64,000 nt of DNA from Cynocephalus volans (Eukaryota; Chordata; Mammalia; Dermoptera; Cynocephalidae). The position numbers were made by a program, and so were the translations under genes. Below the pieces are notes generated by a model, which was given only the letters and a program-made list of their open reading frames with translations, made no database searches and was not told the origin of the DNA. The stretch's first letter is position 1; each line of letters opens with the position of its first letter. The stretch spans positions 142,211,001 to 142,275,000 of the forward strand of contig NC_084461.1 in the NCBI RefSeq assembly GCF_027409185.1. The letters run 5' to 3'. Below, in pieces: positions 50,801-59,800 of this stretch.

Positions 50801-53800
50801 TGCACATATAGTATTTTTATAGTCATTCAGCAAGAAATATGTTATAATTTTCATCATGATTACTTTTTACCTCATGAGCTATTTAAAAGTGCATTTTGAG
50901 GGCTGGCCCGTGGCTCACTCGGGAGAGTGCACTGCTGATAACACCAAGGCCACATGTTTGGATCCTATATAGGGATGGCCATTTAGCTCACTGGCTAGGC
51001 GTGGTGCTGACAACACCAAGTCAAGGGTTAAGACCCCCTTACCGGTTATTAAAAAAAAAAGTGCATTTTGAAATTTTCAAGTACATTGGGTTTTGTTTGG
51101 CTACCTTTTTATTGCTTCTTTCTAATTTAAATGTCTTGTTGTTACAGAACATGGTCTTTAAGATTCTCATTCTTTCAAATTTCTTTGTGATTCAGAATTT
51201 CATCTTTTTCTTTTTGGTAAATGGTCTGTGTGTGCTTGAAAAAAATGTATTTTTGCTATTTAGAGTAGGTTTTTTATATTAGATCAAATGTGATAATTTA
51301 TTCAAAGCTTTTTTATCCTTTCCATTTCTTTCGGTCTATTTGATGTGTGTCAGTTTCTGAAACAGTTGTATTGAAATCTCACAGTATGATTATGAATTTG
51401 TCCATTTCTCCTTATATTTGGTCGACAAAAAAATCCAATCTGATAATTTTTGCTTCTAAAAGGTGAATTTAATCTATTTACATTTATTATGAGTACTGGT
51501 ATGTTAGGATTTATTTTGAACATATTATTTTGTATTTTTTGTTTGCCATCATTTTCTTTGTTCTTATCGTTTCATCTTTCCTATATCCTGCAGAATGGAT
51601 AGTTTTCTATGTTCCTCTTTTTTCTTTTCATTCCTTCAGTGGTTAACCTTAAGTTTTTAAAATACTAAATAAATTTGAACTTTTATGGAAAAATGTATAG
51701 TTAAACGTCTATTTCTGTTCTCCTCCTAGTCATGGTGAAGGCTTTAAAATAAAATAAAATTTTATTTTATTGAAAAATATTGATTATACATATTTGTAGG
51801 GTACAGTACATGTGTACAATGTGTGATGATCAAATCCGGGTAATTAGCATATTCATCATTCTAAAATGTCATCATTTCTTTGTGATGAGGACATCTGATC
51901 TCCTCTCTTCTAGCCATTTGATAACATGCAGTAAATTATTGTTAATTATAGATGTCTGGCTTGACTGTATACCAAAGAATGTATTTTTCCTATCTAGCTG
52001 CTGTGTGTTCATTAACCAACCTCCCACTATCCCCCCTCCTGCACCCCCTTTCCTAAACAACAGTACTGGTCTCTCCTTCTGAAAGTTCAACTTATTCTTT
52101 TTCGTCTCTTTCTTAGCATAAATTTATGACCTACTGAGCAGCCCTTCCTCATTATCATGTTGTTTCTTATCACTTTAGCTTTTTTGTTCTTTCATGCTCT
52201 TGCAGAAGTACATTCCTTCTTTTAGTGAGGGCCTATGAGTGGTAAACCTTACAGAGTTGTTTCATTTTTTTAATCTGAAAATGTCATTTATTTTGCCCTA
52301 CTCTTAAATGATAGCATAGGTGTTCCAGTTTTTTCCTTTTGGGTCTTTGAAGATAATCATTCCATTGTTTTCTGGCTTCTGCTGTTTTTCGTCACAGTAA
52401 ATGATATTCCTTTTCCATAGTTTTTCATAATTTGTCCACAGTCGCCAGTAGACTTAAAGGTTGTCTCTGTGTCTTTTACACTGTACAGTTCATTATGATA
52501 TCTCCAGGTGATATATCCAGATTTATTTTGGTTAATTTTCATTCTTACTGACTGTTTCTTCAAATATTGCTTCTCTACCTTTCTTTCCTGTCTTCTTCTC
52601 CTGTGACTCTTATTATGTGGATGCTGAAGCCATTTGTTCCAGCCACCACTCATCTTAATTACTTTTTCATATTTGTGTGCCATTCTGGATGAAGTTCTCA
52701 GTACTTCCAATTTGGTAGTTTATTTTCTGCCAGTGTCTGATGTAGAGTGGATCCCACAAATTGCATTTTAAAAAAATTTTTCATTTATCAATATGCAATG
52801 TAGTTGATTTTCATGTCCCTTTACCAATTCTTTTTTCCCCCATTCCCCTTCCCCCTCCTCCAGTTTGTTTGTATATTTATTTATTTATTTATTTTTAGCT
52901 CCCACAAATAAGTGAGAATATGTGGTATTTCTCTTTCTGTGTCTGACCTGTTTCACTTAATATAATTTTCTCTAAGTCCATCCATGTTGTTACAAATGGT
53001 AGTGTTTCATTTTTTTTTTTGTAGCACAGTAGTATTCCATTGTGTAGATATACCACATTTTCCTTATCTATTCATCTGATGATGGACATTTGGGCTGTTT
53101 CCAACTCTTGGGTATTGTAAATAGTGCTGTAATAAACATGGGAGTACAGGTATCCCTTCGACATGATGGTTTCCATTCCTCTAGGTATATACCCAGCAGT
53201 GGAATAACTGGTTCATATGGTAGATCTATCTGTAATTGTTTGAGGAACCTCCATACCATTTTCCATAAAGGCTGCATTTTTAATTCCAATGACAATTTTT
53301 CATTTTCTAGAGATCTAAATGTGTTCTTAGCTCGGCTCAGTTCCTAGTACCAAAGTGGGACCGTGAATTAGTGTAGCCTTTATGGAAAACAGTACGAAGG
53401 TTCCTCAAACAACTACAGATAGAACTGCCATATGCATTGCTGGGTATATACCCAAAAGAATTGATAGTGAGAAATTGATAGAGGGCCACAAAACATTGTT
53501 ACAGTGTGTAATGTTGAATACACTACTTATCCTAATTTGAGCATCACATATTGAACACAAGTATTGATATTCAGCAAGATATATACAATCAATTATGTTT
53601 CAATAAACAGAAACAAAAACATTGTTATGTCTCTGAATCTTGCCTCTCTTGCTCACAGAGCTTTTGCTAAAACTGTAACTCCAAACATCTTGTCATTGTC
53701 ATCTTTTCTTCAGCATTCTTTCTTGAGTGGAGAACTTGGACCCAGCAGTAAATGGGGTTCCAGTGTGCCCTACCTCACAGGAGCCAGACTCCCCACCGCC

Positions 53801-56800
53801 ATGGTCTGTGTCCCATCCTGGCTCCAAGAAAGCCTGCGGTTTGAGAGTCTGCTCCATATCCTCTCCCCCTCCCTCTGCCCCATCACACTGCAGCCTATTC
53901 TGGTGCTGGTGGCCCAAGGAGAAATTCATTCTATACTTCAACCTGGCTATGCCTTTTTGGTTTCATCACTTTGTTCTATCTGTCACTGTCATCACTTTGT
54001 TCTATCTGTCACTCGCATGCATTGGAGCAAAGGGCATTTTCAAAATGGGAACTCTGTGATCCAGAAGTTCCCTTGGGCAGCTCTTATCAGCCAGTGGCCA
54101 GCTGGTCAGGGTCTGGTTTAGCTTATGATGGGGGTGGTGGGAGGTGAGGGAGAAGTTCTATTGCAGAATGTAGGAACATGTTGAGCCTACCTGGGGCAGT
54201 TTTCTGAATTTTTAATACATGTGCTTTCAGGAAGAGCCATAATCTTTCTATAAAGTGGTCTCTTTGTACCATTCAATCTTATCTCCTCACATTATTAGCA
54301 TAGTGGTTAAAAGCTTGCATCAGACTGCCAAGATTCAAAACTTGCTTCTGTCCTGAACTGCTTAGGACAAGTTTCTCACCCTTACTGCACCTGTTTTCAA
54401 AATCTGTAAAATGGGAATATAAAAACATCTAACATAAAGGGCTCTGGGAGGTTAAATTAGATAATGTGTATAAATATGTAGAAAGGTATGAGGCACATAA
54501 TTTTGAGCTCTGTGTTTTTATAGTTATCATTGACTAGAAAAATTCAACGAGAAAGTTGGCATTGACTTTTTAGGTATCAGAATGTGATATTTGAACACCC
54601 TTGAGATGTATTTACCTGAAGGCAGTTTTCTAATCTTTCACCTCTAAATTAAATGGGAAACATTTCTCCCTAACAAAGCCTCAGGTACGGTCAATGTAAT
54701 GTTTTTCTTATCTCTGAAACACCCCTAAACTTTTTATTAATATTACCTAACTTTGCAACTAATGGTTTCATTGTTTTCTATGTGTTGATTTTACCATCCT
54801 GGCTAGATGATAAGCAAGGTGAGGCCAGGAATTTTATCTTCCTCACCTCTTTTCATCCCTATACAGGTGGGACACAGGTAGGGGCTCAGGGTGTATGTAC
54901 TGAATGCATCAGTAATATGGAGTGAAACAAATGTAATCCAAATGTAGTCAGTGGACAGGAACACAATTTTTAAGCCAAAAAGGTTTTGGGTCCCTTACCC
55001 ACGTCTTCATTTCCATCGCCTGGTGCAAGAGGAGGGTGACAATCAAGATGGTGTTGATCAGTATCCCAAAGGTAAAGACATCGATATCAGAGCCCTTGTA
55101 GGTCTGCAGAGGAGGAGCAAACAGGCATTTGTCAGAGGCGCCTGTGGACTTCAGGCTTTGGCTTTGACACAATGATCTTAAAGTGTCAGCGAAGGCAGGC
55201 GTCAAGGGAGGAAGAGGAACAGGTAGAGAAAAAGGTTTCCAGCTGCCACCCTGGTGGAACTGACCCGAGGAACAGACCAAGATGAGAAGTGAGTTGACAG
55301 GACAAAATGATTTAGAAACATGTTTGCCAGAGGAAGCCACGATTGTGAAATGAATAAAGAATTTATTGGGTGCCCACCAGGTACTGTGCTAATTGCTAAG
55401 AATACTTCTGTGTGCGCCTTCAAAGAGTTTACATTCTGTTAGGCAGGGAGGATGTGGTACAATTTAAGGGGTAAGTACTAGAATAGAGGCAAACGTGAGG
55501 CACCTAGGAACACAGAAGAGAGAATACATCAGCTGAGACCAGAATAAAAGGAGCAAATCACTCGAAAGGAGAGGGGAAATGCAGTCCAGGCAAAGGTCAG
55601 AACTGAGGATGAACACGTGGGTTTGTAGAACTCCAAAGAGTCCTCTAGGGTAGGTCTGTCAAGCACCTGGAAGGACAAAAAATAAAACAGGAAAGGCAAA
55701 CAGAGACTTGGCCAGGGAGGGTACGGTAAGCCAAAAATTCAAAGTGCAGGTTGCCTGCCTCCCCTACCCCCATCAAGTTGCTAATTACAAAAGAATATGA
55801 GCCCAGAGGCTGGGGAAGCACTGCTGTTTACCTGCTGGCAATGACCTCACATCCTGGCTCCCAATCCAGAAGAAATACAGGTATCCTTTGCTATCTCAAT
55901 TCTTACTGTTTAAACTGGGGAGGCAAATTGAGATGGGGCTGGTATCCCTTGCTGTCTGTATTTTTGCTATTTTTTTCAGATAAAGTAGTATTCTTATTAT
56001 CAGAACTTGCTGCCTGAACACTTACTGCTTGGATGATGGAAGCACAAATCAATAAATAAATCGAGGACTGTAAATTCAAATACCTTCAGTGGTGAAGTAG
56101 CAAACAGTGAGTGAGTGAACAAGGCCAGTTGTAAGACAAAGGGGAGTGGTGGGACCTCTGGCAAACTGAGGAACATGCTCCCATGTAGTCAGGGCTCTAA
56201 GTCAATTCTGGATTTTTGCCATAAGGGAAAAATGATCCAGTGTAATGACAGCTTTCTGTCTTTCAAGAGACACTGGATATCAAGATGTTTGGGTAAAGTG
56301 TTCTGACTTTTCAAACACCTTGATTCAGATGTAGTCTGTAGGCCACTTATTTGGAGCCTCTGCTCTGAAGTGTCCAGAAAGACACTACGGGTCTGGAACT
56401 TCATGTAAACAGGACAAGTTGCACACTGTGGTTTATATGGTGAGAATGGGACTCTATGACTTACCAGGTAAGGGAAAAAGAAACAGACGAGGCTCTGGTA
56501 GAATGCATCTAGCATGGAAATCCAGAAGATCGACAGGTTATAGCACTGCCAGGAAAGAAGACACCAACAGTTACCGCCATCAAAGCAAGCCTCTATTCTT
56601 TGCCAGCAACTTTCTTGTGTGTGGCTGGGGCAGACAATATGGCACTTATAATGCGGTAATAGAATGGAGTGATTAAGAGAATGGACTTGTGGGTAACAGA
56701 CCCTCAGTTCAAGTCCCAGCTTTGCCACTATGTGACCTTGTCAAAATTACTGAACTGCTCTGAGAACTGGTTTCTTTTTCCATAAAATGTGGATAAAAAT

Positions 56801-59800
56801 AACACCACCTACTTCCAGGGGTTCAAAGAGAACTAAATACAATTGTGCCTTAGTACCTAGTAAGTACTTAGTTATTAATTACTATCATGCATTAGCTCTA
56901 TTGCGTGTGCTACTACAAGCTTGGTAAGCATAGAGATTCTAAAATTTGTACGTGGCAACTGAAAGGGAGATCTCAGTCACAGCCCAGGATCATGGGCTCC
57001 CCAGGGACAGAGCTAGACGTTTCTCATTTCGTGCTTGCCTCTTTGTGCCTGCCCTGGGACAAGTGAAACCTTTGCAGTCTATGTTTTTGCTACACTAGCT
57101 TCTTTTCATGGCGGATGCTCAGGAGTGCGTTATGCAGCTGGCACACCCATAGGCAAGTAAAATGAGAAGCGCGTGAGATGGGCACGTCCACCGCCATGCC
57201 CCTTGTCTGAACACCTCGCACTGCTGTGTCTCTTGCCTCCTGTGTCTCTCGCCTCTGGTCTTTGGCTTATGACTGGCCTTGGTTCTTTGTTGGTCAGCTC
57301 TCCAGCACCACATCTGGCTCTGTCATCCTTTCCCCAGGTGCAAAGTTACCCTCAGGCATTTGGAAGTCCCTCTTCTCAGAGCCAGCCCTCCCTGGTGTCT
57401 CCTTCTCTGTCCAGCCTCCTTGCTGGGGCCTGTGCTAGTCTGACCACCTGGAGTGCTGCTGTCCGACTTCTCCACATCCTTTGTGGCTACAGTGTGGCCT
57501 CTCCGGGACTTCTATGAAGCCACCTGAAGGCTTCTCAGGCCATCTGTAGTCTACTTGATAGCAGCAAGTTCCAGATCATATGCAGTCTTGGGTTCTAAGT
57601 TATGCCTTCCCTGACATGAAGTGGAAGAACTTGTTAATGAGTATCTTACCCAGTGATGAGCAAACCGGCTGTTAGTCCCAGGGGCTCCCAAACAGGGGCT
57701 TAGGTGTTCTGCTGATGCACCAAAAGGCCTGGAGGGGCCCACTGGGAGGGATGGGATCTTTCCGCATGCCCTCTCCCTCTTTAATAGGGCAGGCCCATAT
57801 TACCATGTGACATAATTAAGAAATAACTAAAAAGAAAAATACCCACTGGTTTGGTTCAGCATCCACAACAGCAAACGAGAAATAGGCCAGGAGTGGGGAG
57901 AGGAGGTACTCAATGTCCCACGGAGGTAAGCAGCCAGACTTGGGGCTCCCAGGCCCCAGCCCAGTGCTCTTTCTGACACCTCCAGCCAGAAGCTGAGGTC
58001 ACCTCCTCCTGGCTGCCCCAGCCCCTTACCTCAGAGTTCTGGCCACTCTTGTACAGCTCAGGCAGTGCCAGGAGTGTTTCTGCAGAGACATCCCTGTCGA
58101 GAACTCCGAAGATGAGAGAAGGCAAGGGGGTGATGAGGTTGAAGAACATCATCTGCCAATAATCGATCATGGCGGTACCGGAGAACCCACAGAATAACTG
58201 ATACCAGAAAAGCACGTTGACGTAGCACTGTGGGCAGAGAGCGTGGCCTCGTGAGTGAGGCCCCATGGGTCACCGGTCATCCAGTGCTGTGCACGAGCGC
58301 CAAGCCACCTGCGCTCCTGCAGCTTCGGTGTCCTCATTTGTGACATGCAGGGGTGTGTCAGGATTAGAGATGGTTCTGATCCTTAGATCAGCAGCAGCTG
58401 CTGTGATGACTACCACCACTGTTATCAGTGCTCTTCAGGACCTGAATGGGACCCCGCCGACTTGTGACAGTAAGTATACTATGGCGGTTAAGAGTACAGG
58501 TCGTAGAGGCAGAGAGGCCTGGTTTTGAATCCCCTGTTCTGTCACTTACTAGCTGTGTGACCTTGGGCAAACTGCTTAACCTTTCTGAACATCATTTTGT
58601 CATCTGTCAGATGGGAATAGTAGTGCCTAGACCATGGCACATGGTACACGAATGGCAGCAGTGTGGTAATAGAAAGGGACATCACTGAGGACAGATGGTA
58701 GGAAGACTGAGCCACAAGCACAAAAGCTGGTGGGGAGATGACCTCCCAGGAAGGGTCACCTCACAGTACCTCCCTCATGGTCACGCACCTCAGAAGGGAG
58801 AGTAAGAACATCTCCTGCCTAAATACTCCTTCATTTTTTCTAATGTTCTTTCCCACTCAGGATCTCCCCACCTGTGGATGGGCTGGGTCACTAGTGTTGT
58901 CAACCATATTGTGATGTGGTGTGGTGGCTTGACTAAGGTCACATAAGCAGCTGGTCCTGGAGTCAGGACTAGAACTTCTACGTTCTGTGGGGCTGACAGG
59001 TGAAGGGTCTTGCAAGAAATCATTCAGCAAGTTTGGGTTCAGAGTAGAATTCTCATTTCCTAACTGCTAGGCTAAGTGTTATTTTGAAGAGGCTCTCTAT
59101 TTATTATTATTAATAATAATTATATTAACATGTTAATATTGTTATTAGTAAAAACACCAATTATAATATTTGAGCTTCTATTGTGCCAGGTGTGTGACAT
59201 ACACTGTAGTATATCAGTATATTAGTGCATAGTACATTATTAGATGTGCAATACACACTATAAATTTGTCCTCACAGCCTTGCAAGATAATATTATGCTA
59301 ATAATATTAATAGTATTATATTAATATGTTACATTAATATACTATATATTGATAATAATATTAACAATAATATGCATGTTATTAGCCCTGCTCTGCAGAT
59401 GAGGAATCTGAGGCTCTGAGGTACTCAGTTACCCCTTGCACAAGTTCAGAGCTAGAAAGTGGTACAGATAGCATCTGAATTCTCAAAGTCCTTTCTCTTT
59501 AACCACACCCAACCTTTCTCAGTCCTTTCTTCGGCTTACACAATGAGATGCTTCTAGACATGTATGGCCTGCAAAGCTGACAATATTTGTTATCTGGCCC
59601 TTCGCAGAAAAAGCTTGCTGAGTCCTGATGTAGACTGCAAGCTTCACCAGAGTGGGGACCGTGGCTGGCTTGGATCCCTGCCCTGGACCCACTGCCCGAC
59701 TCTGTTCTGGACACACAGCGGACGTTCAATAGTGATTTAAATAAATGAAGTAAATCTTAGTTGTTCTATAGTTCCAGCACTCATCCTGGAGTTTTAGTAT

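Larger units (their letters stand above)
45150..54998. other. ATP10B 9.8-kb intron, repeat-rich
   Basis: Mostly retroelements: old L1 pieces on the minus strand (45690-47100, 48065-48420, 49280-49800, 50480-52740, 52757-53278), two CYN SINEs, two MaLR LTRs, a MIR (54295-54530) and an L2 end (about 54810-54910). A 25-bp tandem duplication lies at 53962-54012. No exon is seen. Confidence 0.65.

Noticed and set aside
53564..54121. 185-codon plus-strand frame as a gene
   Set aside because: No recognisable domain and it spans a tandem duplication in intronic DNA.
57173..57517. 114-codon plus-strand frame as a nested gene
   Set aside because: No domain, no splice context and simple composition; likely chance within an intron.
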